Positions 45,549-54,330 of a DNA stretch of 64,000 bases are shown here, piece after piece. Within the stretch, counting starts at the first letter, position 1. Every line of letters starts with the position of its first letter. A program made the position numbers and the translations under genes. Source of the stretch: UMGS1933 sp045593405. GTDB lineage: Bacteria > Bacillota > Clostridia > TANB77 > CAG-508. Below the pieces are notes generated by a model, which had not been told where the DNA came from, made no database searches, and was given only the letters and a program-made list of their open reading frames with translations. The stretch lies in contig JAZNWN010000003.1 of the NCBI GenBank assembly GCA_045593405.1, forward strand, positions 1 to 64,000, written 5' to 3'.

Positions 45549-45794
45549 ATGGACAAAGATTATACAATAGAACGCTTATGGAAAGAACTAGATGAGGGAT
45601 ACCAAATATATTATACATATATGGAAAAAAGATATGTATTAACAAAATTACAAAAAAACTGTTATTCAAATGAATTAATAACAGTAAAAGAAAAGAATCC
45701 TCATCCAAAAACACAAATAATAACACTAAAAAAAGTAATTGAATTATTTCCTTTTATGCAGGAAATAGAATATAAAGTAAATTTATATGAATAG
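45549..45794 (+). CDS. Hypothetical 81-residue protein
   Basis: I do not recognise the family. The protein is acidic to neutral and mostly helical or mixed, beginning MDKDYTIERLWKELDEGYQI, with aromatic residues in YYTYMEKRYVL. A GAGGAG lies upstream of the ATG. Codon use is native. It lies 10 bases before the HAD phosphatase gene and is probably co-transcribed with it. Confidence 0.65.
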   Translation: MDKDYTIERLWKELDEGYQIYYTYMEKRYVLTKLQKNCYSNELITVKEKNPHPKTQIITLKKVIELFPFMQEIEYKVNLYE

Positions 45795-45804
45795 GAGGAA
45801 CTAA

Positions 45805-46638
45805 ATGGAAGTCCCGAAAATGGTTGTAACAGACTTAGATGGAACGCTTCTAGATAATAACAAAAACTGTTCAGAGAGAACAAAAAAGTATTTAAAAAAA
45901 TTAAAAGGTGAAGGAAAAATTGTAGTAATAGCAACCGGAAGGATACTAAATTCTGCAATACAAGTAACAGATGGAGCAGTATTTGCGAATTATATAATTT
46001 CAAGTTCAGGTGGAATGATTTATGATTTCGTAAATCAAAAGGAAATATTTAAAACAAATATTTCTAGAGAAGATGTAAATAAAATTTGTTCTTTATATAA
46101 TGAAAAATTTGAATATATAGATATATGTGATCCTATATCATATAACAGATATACAGAAGAAGTTTCTAGTGAATCAGATTATGCAAAAACAATAAAAAAT
46201 AAAGAAGAATTTTTAAGAACATGTGATAATATTGTACATGTTGTAATTTCGACAAAAAACAATGGTTACATTGAAGAAGTAGTAAATGAAATAAAAACTT
46301 TAGTTTCAGGATTAGACATAAAAATAATGCAAGCATCTTCTTCAAATAAAAGATTTATTGAAATATATAAACCTAATATCTCTAAATATAAAGGGATACA
46401 AAAAATTGCAAAAATTGAAAAAATAGCTAATAAGGATATAATTGCTTTTGGTGATGGATTAAATGATAAAGACATGATTAAAAATTGTGGTATAGGCGTT
46501 GTAATGGAAAATGGTTTAGACGAAATAAAAGCAGTAGCAAACTATAAAACCATTTCAAATAATGAAAATGGTGTGGTATTTTTCTTAGAAAAGTTATATG
46601 GAGGAAATGATGAAATTAGTAGTACAAAGAGTGAATAA
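45805..46638 (+). CDS. Cof-type HAD-IIB phosphatase
   Basis: The 277-residue haloacid-dehalogenase family phosphatase, likely acting on sugar phosphates or similar small metabolites, has motif I DLDGTLLDNN, motif II-like ATGR, a C2 cap and motif IV GDGLNDKDMI. The ribosome-binding site is AGGAGG. The 3' end overlaps dtd by 29 bases. Confidence 0.88.
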   Translation: MEVPKMVVTDLDGTLLDNNKNCSERTKKYLKKLKGEGKIVVIATGRILNSAIQVTDGAVFANYIISSSGGMIYDFVNQKEIFKTNISREDVNKICSLYNEKFEYIDICDPISYNRYTEEVSSESDYAKTIKNKEEFLRTCDNIVHVVISTKNNGYIEEVVNEIKTLVSGLDIKIMQASSSNKRFIEIYKPNISKYKGIQKIAKIEKIANKDIIAFGDGLNDKDMIKNCGIGVVMENGLDEIKAVANYKTISNNENGVVFFLEKLYGGNDEISSTKSE

Positions 46639-47056
46639 TGCTAAAGTTGAAGTAGAAAGTAAAACTATAGGAAAAATAGAAAAAGGTTTTTTGGTCCTAT
46701 TAGGAGTGGGTCCAGAGGACACCAAAAATATAGCAGATTTTCTAGTAGAGAAATTATGCAATTTAAGAATATTTGAAGATGAAGACAAAAAAATGAATTT
46801 ATCAATAAAAGATATAGAAGGAGAATTACTAATTGTATCTCAATTTACGCTTTATGCAGATTGTAAAAAAGGAAATAGACCAAGTTTTTCAAATGCAGCT
46901 AAGCCTCAAAAAGCAAATGAATTATACGAATATTTCATAGAAAAATGTAAAAGTAAAGTAAGAAAAGTAGAACATGGAGAATTCGGAGCAGATATGAAAG
47001 TAAGTCTTCTAAATGATGGACCAGTAACAATAATATTAGAAAAAGAGAATGATTAA
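46610..47056 (+). CDS. dtd: D-aminoacyl-tRNA deacylase
   Basis: Dtd hydrolyses D-amino acids (and glycine mischarged on tRNA-Ala) from tRNA. The 148-residue product starts MKLVVQRVNNAKVEV and has the active-site SQFTLYADCKKGNRPSF and the NDGPVTIILE end. GGAGGAAATG precedes; ATGs at 46607 and 46610 are adjacent, and the second gives the usual N-terminus. It overlaps the HAD gene. Confidence 0.94.
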   Translation: MKLVVQRVNNAKVEVESKTIGKIEKGFLVLLGVGPEDTKNIADFLVEKLCNLRIFEDEDKKMNLSIKDIEGELLIVSQFTLYADCKKGNRPSFSNAAKPQKANELYEYFIEKCKSKVRKVEHGEFGADMKVSLLNDGPVTIILEKEND

Positions 47057-47083
47057 TTTTTGACAAAAAAGATTTCTTGCGAA

Positions 47084-47168
47084 GGCTGACGAAGGGTTTT
47101 TATAGCTAATGAAAAAGAACCCCCAGTCACCTAGCGGTGACAGCCCCCTTGTTAAAGGGGCTTTTTTG
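47084..47168. repeat. Palindromic repeat family C, copy 2, with terminator
   Basis: GGCTGACGAAGGGTTTTTAT, then CCCCCAGTCACCTAGCGGTG and ACAGCCCCC. The last hairpin, GCCCCCTT/AAAGGGGC at 47143-47162, is followed by TTTTTT. It probably terminates dtd. Confidence 0.82.
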
Positions 47169-47194
47169 TTGGCTCTTTAAAAATTCTCTTGATT

Positions 47195-48586
47195 TTAAAA
47201 TTCACAATTTTTTGGAGTTCTTGGGAATGGAAGTACATCACGAATATTTTGAATACCAGTTAGATACATAAGCATTCTTTCAAATCCCAGACCAAATCCT
47301 GCATGACGTACACTACCATATCTTCTTAGATCTAAATACCACCAGTAATCTTCTTCATTCATTCCTAAATCTTTTATTTTTTGTTCTAAAACATCTAAAT
47401 TATCTTCTCTTTGACTACCACCTATTATTTCTCCAATTCCTGGAGCTAAAAGGTCACATGCTGCAACTGTTTTTCCGTCTGGGTTTTGCTTCATATAAAA
47501 AGCTTTTATTTCAGCTGGATAATCTGTAACAAACACTGGTTTTTTAAATAGTTTTTCACAAAGATATCTTTCATGTTCAGTTTGTAAATCTGACCCCCAA
47601 TGAACAGGGAATTCAAAGTTATCATTATTTTTTTCAAGTTCCTTAATAGCATCTGTGTAAGTGATTCTTGCAAAATCAGAATTTAAGACATTATTTAATT
47701 TATCAAACAAACCAGTATCTATGAATTTGTTGAAAAATTCCATTTCCTCTGGGCAATTATCCATTACATATTTAATAATATATTTAACCATATCTTCTGC
47801 TAAGTTCATATCATCTTTTAAATCAGCAAAACATATTTCTGGCTCTATCATCCAAAACTCAGAAGCATGTTTTACAGTGTTAGAATTTTCTGATCTAAAA
47901 GTAGGTCCAAAAGTATAAACATTTCTAAAAGCAAAAGCATATGTTTCAACGTTTAATTGTCCACTTACAGTAAGATGAGCAGGCTTTCCAAAAAAGTCTT
48001 TTGAGTAATCTACTTGTCCTTCTTCTGTTAGAGGTAAGTTGTTTGGATTTAATGTAGAAACATTAAACATTTCACCAGCACCTTCACAGTCACTAGATGT
48101 AATTATTGGTGTATGCACATACACGAAATTTCTTTCCTGGAAGAATTTGTGTATAGCATAAGATAAAACAGAACGAACTCTAAATACAGCATTAAAAGTA
48201 TTGGTTCTAGGACGTAGGTGAGCTATAGTTCTTAAGTATTCAAAAGAATGTCTTTTCTTTTGAAGAGGATAGCTTAAATCTGCCAAAAATTCAACTTCAA
48301 CTTTGCTAGCTTTTATTTCAAAAGGTTGTTTAGCACCTTCAGTTTTTATAAATTTACCTGTTACTTTTATAGACGAACTAAGAGGTAATTTACAAATATC
48401 ATTAAAATTATTTAAGCTATCATCAAAAACAACTTGAACATTTTTAAAATAGCTACCATCATTAATTTCAATAAAACCAAATGTTTTTGAGTCTCTAACC
48501 GTTTTTACCCAACCTTCTATAGAAATTTCTGCGTTTTCATACTTATCAACATTTGAAAACAAGTCACGAATAATAATATTTTTCAT
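47195..48586 (-). CDS. asnS: Asparaginyl-tRNA synthetase
   Basis: This class II synthetase charges tRNA-Asn. From the ATG at 48586 (GGGAGG upstream) the product has 463 residues. It has an N-terminal OB-fold anticodon domain (EISIEGWVKTVRDSKTFGFI), motif 2 with FRSENSNTVKHASEFWM and motif 3 with GFGLGFERMLMYLTGI, ending in VLPFPRTPKNCEF. Asn rather than Asp specificity is indicated by this ending and the EPEICFADL context. The open frame extends upstream through a hydrophobic stretch that I reject. Confidence 0.95.
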   Translation of the reverse strand: MKNIIIRDLFSNVDKYENAEISIEGWVKTVRDSKTFGFIEINDGSYFKNVQVVFDDSLNNFNDICKLPLSSSIKVTGKFIKTEGAKQPFEIKASKVEVEFLADLSYPLQKKRHSFEYLRTIAHLRPRTNTFNAVFRVRSVLSYAIHKFFQERNFVYVHTPIITSSDCEGAGEMFNVSTLNPNNLPLTEEGQVDYSKDFFGKPAHLTVSGQLNVETYAFAFRNVYTFGPTFRSENSNTVKHASEFWMIEPEICFADLKDDMNLAEDMVKYIIKYVMDNCPEEMEFFNKFIDTGLFDKLNNVLNSDFARITYTDAIKELEKNNDNFEFPVHWGSDLQTEHERYLCEKLFKKPVFVTDYPAEIKAFYMKQNPDGKTVAACDLLAPGIGEIIGGSQREDNLDVLEQKIKDLGMNEEDYWWYLDLRRYGSVRHAGFGLGFERMLMYLTGIQNIRDVLPFPRTPKNCEF

Positions 48587-48617
48587 ATAAAAACCTCCCG
48601 TAAAATATTTACGATTT

Positions 48618-48646
48618 AGTATACCACAAAAATATAGGAAATACAA
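48618..48646 (-). promoter_or_regulatory. Promoter of asnS
   Basis: On the minus strand, TTGTAT and an extended TGGTATACT are separated by 17 bases. The rest of the 281-base gap up to 48867 holds a small hairpin near 48759-48783 and the next gene's terminator. Confidence 0.65.
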
Positions 48647-48825
48647 ACAAAATAAAGAAAAAATTAAAGAAAATAATAGAATAGATAACAATAATAGTGA
48701 GTCATTTTTAGTAAGCAAATTTTAGATTATAAATTCAGCCCATGTAAATTATTCGTGTACAGAAATTTTGTAAAAATTTTCTGCGCAATATGTCTTTCTT
48801 ATTATGTATGAAAATTCATATATAA

Positions 48826-48859
48826 TTAAGAAAGGAGCTATCACATTTGTGATAGCTCC
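48826..48859 (-). terminator. Terminator of the HD nucleotidase gene
   Basis: The long perfect hairpin GGAGCTATCACA/TGTGATAGCTCC is followed by TTTCTTA on the minus strand. Confidence 0.85.
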
Positions 48860-48867
48860 CAAGATTT

Positions 48868-49986
48868 TTAGAGGCAGTCATAATAGAGCTCTTCCATCCA
48901 CAGACGGAAGTTATGAGGCAGGTTTTCTTTCAGCTTGATGTCATTCCTCACGACGTTTTCATAGTAGTCATGATGAGAACCAGCATCGATTTCTCTCCAA
49001 CATTCAACGAAAGCAGAGAAATTGTCAGATTTCTTTAAGAAAGCCTTGTGCTCAGCATTTTCATCATCCTCCATCATAACAGAGCGAATCGCATCTGCCA
49101 TATATGGAGCAAGGTGAGAATACACATTCTGCTCAAGAACTAAGTTCTCAAACAGTTCAGTTGCCTTCCGAAGACCAGGTAGGCTATCCTTGATAGGTGA
49201 AGGCATGTCACCAGTCCAAGCTTCAGGGAAATCATGGAAGATTCCCATAAAGAAATACTTGGTGGCAAGCTCTTCGTCCTCAGGATTAACCTCAAGACTC
49301 ATCAGATATGCCATACAGGCAACATCGAACATGTGACCCAAAACAGAACACTGAACAATGTTGGGATGTTTAGCCCATCTGATTCGATTCCGAAGCTTAG
49401 AAAAGTTTCGGAAAATTTCCTGGTAAGGAGCACTCATAATTTCCTCATAGCAAGGCAGGTCAGAGAACTCACTTAATACATCCTGAAGCTGCTTTTCCTT
49501 CTGCAGGTAATCCTGTTCTGCAATGAGACCACGGATTTCCTTAAGCTCAAGCAAGGTAGAAACCTTGGTTGCTGCACGGTAAATCCGAGCCTCTACACAG
49601 TCGACTTCAACCTGCAGGTGCTGGAAAAATGCAGAAGAGGTGTTTTTCTCGATTTCACCCCAAATCATTTCAGTAAAATTAGCTTTGCTAACGTTACCGA
49701 GCTGGAAGATGATTTCGAGATTTGCTTCTGAAACGTCGCACTGAAGAGTTTTTGTAAAACCTCTAAACAGTGCAAGCTTCGGAAACTTAGTGTAGTCGAT
49801 GGGAACTCCAGAGTGCTCGAGTTCGTGTGCCCAAAAGTATGTTATCATACAGTTGAGCGCTTGTTTAGACTGCTCCGTGAACTTACCGTTTGTGACGGTT
49901 ACTTCGGACCATCTCCGTAGGCATAACAGCTCAAAGAGCATGTTGTTGACTGCCAGGAGGTCTTCGCGGGTGATGATAGTTTTCAT
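48868..49986 (-). CDS. HD-domain nucleotidase, YfbR-like (probable acquired gene)
   Basis: The 372-residue protein carries two HD-type regions. The C-terminal part has HPNIVQCSVLGHMFDVACMA and HDFPEAWTGDMPSPIKDSLP with HD at 251-252, close to the 5'-deoxynucleotidase YfbR/HDOC pattern. The N-terminal third also has HELEHSGVPIDY. Codon use is strikingly different from the neighbours: CTG, CTC, GCC and four in-frame CGG codons (24, 134, 199, 273), all needed in the zero frame. It is monocistronic with its own promoter and terminator. A role in nucleotide-pool control, as in phage defence, is speculation. Confidence 0.75.
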   Translation of the reverse strand: MKTIITREDLLAVNNMLFELLCLRRWSEVTVTNGKFTEQSKQALNCMITYFWAHELEHSGVPIDYTKFPKLALFRGFTKTLQCDVSEANLEIIFQLGNVSKANFTEMIWGEIEKNTSSAFFQHLQVEVDCVEARIYRAATKVSTLLELKEIRGLIAEQDYLQKEKQLQDVLSEFSDLPCYEEIMSAPYQEIFRNFSKLRNRIRWAKHPNIVQCSVLGHMFDVACMAYLMSLEVNPEDEELATKYFFMGIFHDFPEAWTGDMPSPIKDSLPGLRKATELFENLVLEQNVYSHLAPYMADAIRSVMMEDDENAEHKAFLKKSDNFSAFVECWREIDAGSHHDYYENVVRNDIKLKENLPHNFRLWMEELYYDCL

Positions 49987-50023
49987 GTGGTTTCCTCCAT
50001 ATCTTAATATTTATAACAATTTA

Positions 50024-50052
50024 ATTATATAATAATATTATAGAAAAGTCAA
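50024..50052 (-). promoter_or_regulatory. Promoter of the HD nucleotidase gene
   Basis: On the minus strand, TTGACT and TATAAT are separated by 17 bases. It is divergent from the promoter at 50081-50109. Confidence 0.7.
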
Positions 50053-50080
50053 TTTATGTAAATAACACACAATAGAAAAT

Positions 50081-50109
50081 TTGCTAAATTTACAAAAATA
50101 ATGTATAAT
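50081..50109 (+). promoter_or_regulatory. Promoter of the CYTH-HD gene
   Basis: TTGCTA and TATAAT are separated by 17 bases. Confidence 0.6.
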
Positions 50110-50147
50110 AATATATATTTATGTAAAATCAAAGTGGGAGGGGTATA

Positions 50148-53009
50148 ATGAACATAGAAAGTGAATTGAAATTAATCCCAACAAAAGGTATTACACAAGA
50201 ACAAATAATTGAAATATTAAGAAAAAACGGAATAGTTGTTTCTGAAAAAGGGAAAGTTATTCATCAACAAGATACTTATTTTGATGATAAAGATGGAACA
50301 CTAGAAAAAACAGGAGGAAGTTTTAGAATAAGAAGAAAAAACGACAAAACTCAAGTGACGTATAAAATACCAATAGAATCAAATACAGAATATAAACAAA
50401 GAAGAGAGTATGAAATAGTTGTTCCTGAAGAGTACAAACAAAATATAGATATGAAGCTTGCAGTAAAGTTATTGAAAGAGCAGTATCCAGAATTGACTTT
50501 TCCAGAAAATATGGACGAGATAGTAACAGTAATTAATAATAGAAATAAAACAAATTTAACTTGTCCAGATGGAACAGTTTTAGAGATGGCTTTTGATACA
50601 TTACAAGGTAAAGATGGAGAAGGAAATTTATATTATATAAGCCCAGAAATTGAGTTTGAAAAATTATCTGGAAATTCAGATAATTTAACAGACATTTATG
50701 AAACAGTTGTTATGGAATTTCCAGGACAAACTAAAAGAAATTTTTTATCTAAATATGCTAGAACAAAAAGAGATATAGAATTAAAAAAATTGACAGTAGA
50801 TGAGATTTCAGCATGCGCTATGTTTTCAGAAATATTAAATAGTATAGAATTTAATAAATTACAATATAAAGGACAAATCTTACATAGATATGATAAACCA
50901 ACATTTACAAATTTAGATAATTTTAAGAATTTTGATTATCTAGTAGAAACTTTAAAAAAATTAAAAAGTGGTCAATATAAATTGCCAATTCCAAAAGCAG
51001 TAGCAGAAAAATCAGAAATTACTGAATTACTTGAAGGTGAAAACTATGAAGTAAGAGATGAAATTAATTTAGAAGAAATGACATGTTTACTTTTATCAGA
51101 TGTAAAATATAGAGTAGCAGATGAAGTATTAGCAGATTTTTTAAATAAAAAATATTATGGATTAGAACATGCAATGACAAATAGATTAAGCCATTCACAA
51201 CAAGTTATGTTAGGGACAGGACTTATATGTAAAAGTTCTCAAGTTGGGGCTGATTTAGGAGAAAGATTAACTAGTATGATTTCTGCAATTTCGCATGATA
51301 TAGGTCATGTACCTATGTCACATACATTAGAAATGCTTTTGAAGGAAATAGATGGAATATTTACTCATGATGCAAATGGGGAAAGAGTTATTGATAATAT
51401 TTATGAAAATAATAGAAAAAATATGGTTACACAAGTAAAACAATATTTTCCTGAGTTAAGTGAGGAACAGATTGAGGAATCTCTAGAAAGAAAAAAAGGA
51501 GAAATAGCGTTAGCTGTAGCAAGCCACAGTAGAAAAAATTGTGATGAGAGAGGTAGGGGAATAAATGTTCAAGCACCAAGGGCAGCGGATAAAATATTAT
51601 ATGTAGCTTCTGATACATGTGATTTAATAAGATATGCAAAAAATATTCAGGGAATAGAAGTTGATGTTTTTGATAATGAATGGATAGATGAAGCAATTAG
51701 AGAATTTTGTAAAGAAAAAGAATATCTATTTGAGCCATCAAAGGAATTACTTGAAAAACAATACATACCATATTTAAAAAAAGGTGATTATGGTAGAGCG
51801 GTTGTAAATGCTATAAATTCGTTAGAAGCAAACCTTTATGGAAGAACAATTTATTATGAAGCAGACCCAAAAATATGGGGATTCATAGAACAATTAATAA
51901 AAAGAATAAAAGATGTAAGAGAAAATATGGGAATAGAAGAAGCAAAGGTGCAAATGACAAATTCAGCTATGAGTGTAATAGTAGAAGAGTTTTATAAAAT
52001 TTATATACAGAAAAATAGAAATATTGATTTAGCTTGGGAAGAATTACACGACAAATTAACTAAGATGGGAGAATTAGATTTAATTGACTATATAAGACAA
52101 AATAATAAGTTTGGGGGGCTTGAAAAAGTATTAAAAGGAGAAGAAAAAGTTACACCTAAAATAGCAGAGCAAATTGTCCAAAAAATGCAACAAAGAGTTT
52201 ATGAAATTAATAAAATAAAAGGAATAAAAGAAGAACAAGCACAAAAGGAAGCAGATAATATAGGAAAACATTTGGAACAGTTAACTCCTGAACAAGTTTT
52301 ATTATATTTTAGAAGATATAAATTTGCTGAGAATTTACCAATAGAAAATATATTTAGTCAATTACATGCAAGAACTGATGTTCAACTAAAAATACAACCA
52401 ACTGCTGACATGTCTATAAGTAAAATGTTAAGAGATTTAAAATTACAACAAATAGAATATCAAAATTTATCAGATACAATAGATCAATTTCAAGATATAG
52501 TTGATCAATATTATAGAGTTAAACAAGATAAAGAAGGAAAAAAGAGGGTAATAGCTAAAGTTAGACAGATTAGCGGAGAAGATTTTAAAACCTTAGTAGT
52601 AAAAATTGAAGTAAAGAAGAAAGTGTCAGAAAGAATTGCAAAACAATATAAAGTAAAATGTCCACTTGATTCAACAATAAATGAAATGGTGCAAAAACTA
52701 AATGAAGAAAATATTGGATTAGATGTTGAGTTAGTTGAAGAAGAACCATATGAAGAAATTAGAACAGAAAGAACCAATTATATTAGAGAATACGGAGCAG
52801 ATCAAGTTGTTTTTTCAATTGATAGTTTTAAAGGAAAAGAAGGGCCTGAAATGCAAGAGATAGAAATTAAATGTAAGGATAATCCTAGAACAGTGTCAAA
52901 GATAAAAACTAAACTTAAGAAAACATATGGAAAAGAGATATTTGTAAAAGGTTCAAAAATTGATAGAGTCCAAAAAGTCCAAGAGAAAGGTTGGACATTT
53001 GGAGAATAA
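50148..53009 (+). CDS. Large CYTH-HD fusion protein
   Basis: The 953-residue multidomain protein has native codon use. Residues 1 to about 210 form a CYTH domain (ESELKL at the start, YFDDKDGTLEKTGGSFRIRR, FEKLSGNSDNL, SKYAR), a fold of triphosphate tunnel enzymes. About 330-560 form an HD domain like dGTP triphosphohydrolases: NRLSHSQQVMLGTGLI, AISHDIGHVPMSHTLE and DKILYVASDTCDLIRY. The C-terminal 250 residues look like a second, degenerate CYTH-like region (MQEIEIKCKDN). Together they suggest hydrolysis of a nucleoside triphosphate or alarmone; the substrate is unknown. A GGGAGGGG site precedes the ATG. Confidence 0.78.
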   Translation: MNIESELKLIPTKGITQEQIIEILRKNGIVVSEKGKVIHQQDTYFDDKDGTLEKTGGSFRIRRKNDKTQVTYKIPIESNTEYKQRREYEIVVPEEYKQNIDMKLAVKLLKEQYPELTFPENMDEIVTVINNRNKTNLTCPDGTVLEMAFDTLQGKDGEGNLYYISPEIEFEKLSGNSDNLTDIYETVVMEFPGQTKRNFLSKYARTKRDIELKKLTVDEISACAMFSEILNSIEFNKLQYKGQILHRYDKPTFTNLDNFKNFDYLVETLKKLKSGQYKLPIPKAVAEKSEITELLEGENYEVRDEINLEEMTCLLLSDVKYRVADEVLADFLNKKYYGLEHAMTNRLSHSQQVMLGTGLICKSSQVGADLGERLTSMISAISHDIGHVPMSHTLEMLLKEIDGIFTHDANGERVIDNIYENNRKNMVTQVKQYFPELSEEQIEESLERKKGEIALAVASHSRKNCDERGRGINVQAPRAADKILYVASDTCDLIRYAKNIQGIEVDVFDNEWIDEAIREFCKEKEYLFEPSKELLEKQYIPYLKKGDYGRAVVNAINSLEANLYGRTIYYEADPKIWGFIEQLIKRIKDVRENMGIEEAKVQMTNSAMSVIVEEFYKIYIQKNRNIDLAWEELHDKLTKMGELDLIDYIRQNNKFGGLEKVLKGEEKVTPKIAEQIVQKMQQRVYEINKIKGIKEEQAQKEADNIGKHLEQLTPEQVLLYFRRYKFAENLPIENIFSQLHARTDVQLKIQPTADMSISKMLRDLKLQQIEYQNLSDTIDQFQDIVDQYYRVKQDKEGKKRVIAKVRQISGEDFKTLVVKIEVKKKVSERIAKQYKVKCPLDSTINEMVQKLNEENIGLDVELVEEEPYEEIRTERTNYIREYGADQVVFSIDSFKGKEGPEMQEIEIKCKDNPRTVSKIKTKLKKTYGKEIFVKGSKIDRVQKVQEKGWTFGE

Positions 53010-53078
53010 TGGTTAATTTTAGAAAAGTGAATTGATGTTTTATCAGTTCACTTTTTACTATGCAAAATAAAAAAACAC

Positions 53079-53107
53079 TTGAATTATGTCGAAATTTGTT
53101 GTATAAT
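53079..53107 (+). promoter_or_regulatory. Promoter of the 170-residue orphan gene
   Basis: TTGAAT and TATAAT are separated by 17 bases. Confidence 0.7.
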
Positions 53108-53155
53108 GCCACCGCATCATTTTTTTGCAAAAAAATCAACAGGAGGGACTTTAAG

Positions 53156-53665
53156 ATGCATAGACTACCGATTTTTATGGGATTGAAGAATGTGTCAGTG
53201 GATGTGGCCAAGGATTTGGCTCTCTACTGGGACAAGGCTGGTAATACTATCGGCGTCATTGATTCCAACGGCCATTTGGAAACTTCCGAGACAATTTGGA
53301 AGCGGCCTGTGGCTGTTAAAAACTTCAAAGGTTTAAGAGAGTCTTTGAAGGGGAATACCGTACCATGGATTATAGTCCAGGAGGAACGTATCGTTTTGGA
53401 CTTTTCGAAGCTTCAGTATAATGTGGAGTGGTTGAAGGCAATCATCAAGAGTCATGAACTTGGAGTATGTGACTCTGAGCATGGTTTAATGCTTTACAAA
53501 CCTGAAAAAGCCAATGGAGCTATATGGTATTCCAAGCAACAGTGGAGACTTAAGGGAGTTTGTGTAGAAGCTCTTGGCTTTAGTAAGCACAAAGTTGCTG
53601 ATTTGTCTCCTAATCAGCAAAATCCCAGAACGGCAGACTGGAGAAACCTCTATTTTGCCGAGTAA
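53156..53665 (+). CDS. Orphan 170-residue protein (probable acquired gene)
   Basis: I do not recognise this protein. It starts MHRLPIFMGLKNVSVDVAKD and has many tryptophans (IWKRPVAV, AIWYSKQQWRLKGV, TADWRNLYFAE). It seems a soluble mixed alpha/beta protein. CAGGAGGG lies upstream of the ATG; the open frame extends further up but crosses the promoter. Codon use is GC-richer than the surroundings, and codon 50 is CGG in the zero frame (53303-53305). It is monocistronic with its own promoter and terminator. Confidence 0.62.
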   Translation: MHRLPIFMGLKNVSVDVAKDLALYWDKAGNTIGVIDSNGHLETSETIWKRPVAVKNFKGLRESLKGNTVPWIIVQEERIVLDFSKLQYNVEWLKAIIKSHELGVCDSEHGLMLYKPEKANGAIWYSKQQWRLKGVCVEALGFSKHKVADLSPNQQNPRTADWRNLYFAE

Positions 53666-53671
53666 TCCCGC

Positions 53672-53710
53672 GCACCCTGATTATAATTTTAATCAGGGTG
53701 CTTTTTTATT
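53672..53710 (+). terminator. Terminator of the 170-residue gene
   Basis: GCACCCTGATTA/TAATCAGGGTGC is followed by TTTTTTATT. Confidence 0.92.
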
Positions 53711-53738
53711 TGACATTATAAAATATTAAATATATAAT
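53710..53738 (+). promoter_or_regulatory. Promoter of dut
   Basis: TTGACA and TATAAT are separated by 17 bases, a perfect sigma-A consensus. Confidence 0.8.
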
Positions 53739-53762
53739 AAGAAAAAAATAAGGAGAGATAAT

Positions 53763-54227
53763 ATGGAAAAAAAACGTGGATTTGAAATAGCAAAGGGTTT
53801 TGAAGATGTTGGAATAAATTTACCAATTAGAAAAACAAAATATTCTGCAGGATATGATATAGAAGCAGCAGAAGATACAGTAATACCAAGCTTTAAAAAA
53901 GGAATGAAACCAACACTTGTAAAAACAGGAGTTAAAGCATATATGATGGAGGATGAAGTTTTAATATTAGCAAATAGAAGTTCTAATCCAGGGAAAAAAG
54001 GATTAATACTTGCAAATAGTATAGGAGTAATAGATAGCGATTACTACGGAAACCCGGATAATGATGGACATATAATGTTTGCATTTTTTAACATAAAAGA
54101 TGAAGATATAGAAATAAAAAAAGGAGATGCAATTGGACAAGGAATTTTTCAAAAATTTTTAACTGTAGATAAAGATTTGGCAGAAGGCGAAAGAACAGGA
54201 GGTTTCGGTTCTACAAGCAAAAATTAG
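53763..54227 (+). CDS. dut: dUTP diphosphatase
   Basis: The trimeric dUTPase converts dUTP to dUMP and keeps uracil out of DNA. The 154-residue product shows all five motifs: AGYDIEA, NRSSNPGKKG, GVIDSDYYGNPDNDG, KKGDAIGQGIFQKF and the C-terminal arm RTGGFGSTSKN. The ribosome-binding site is AAGGAGAG. It has its own promoter. Confidence 0.95.
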   Translation: MEKKRGFEIAKGFEDVGINLPIRKTKYSAGYDIEAAEDTVIPSFKKGMKPTLVKTGVKAYMMEDEVLILANRSSNPGKKGLILANSIGVIDSDYYGNPDNDGHIMFAFFNIKDEDIEIKKGDAIGQGIFQKFLTVDKDLAEGERTGGFGSTSKN

Positions 54228-54262
54228 TTTCGGCATTATGTAAAATTAAATTAAAAAATCCT

Positions 54263-54291
54263 TTGACTTACTTGGAAAATTGTGGTATAAT
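54263..54291 (+). promoter_or_regulatory. Promoter of carD
   Basis: TTGACT and an extended TGTGGTATAAT are separated by 17 bases. Confidence 0.78.
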
Positions 54292-54330
54292 AAAGAAGGT
54301 TGAGAAATACCACGAAGGAGTGACGAGTAT

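Noticed and set aside
48587..48718. N-terminal hydrophobic extension of asnS
   Set aside because: The ATG at 48586 has the ribosome-binding site and gives the standard AsnRS N-terminus; the extension crosses the probable promoter.
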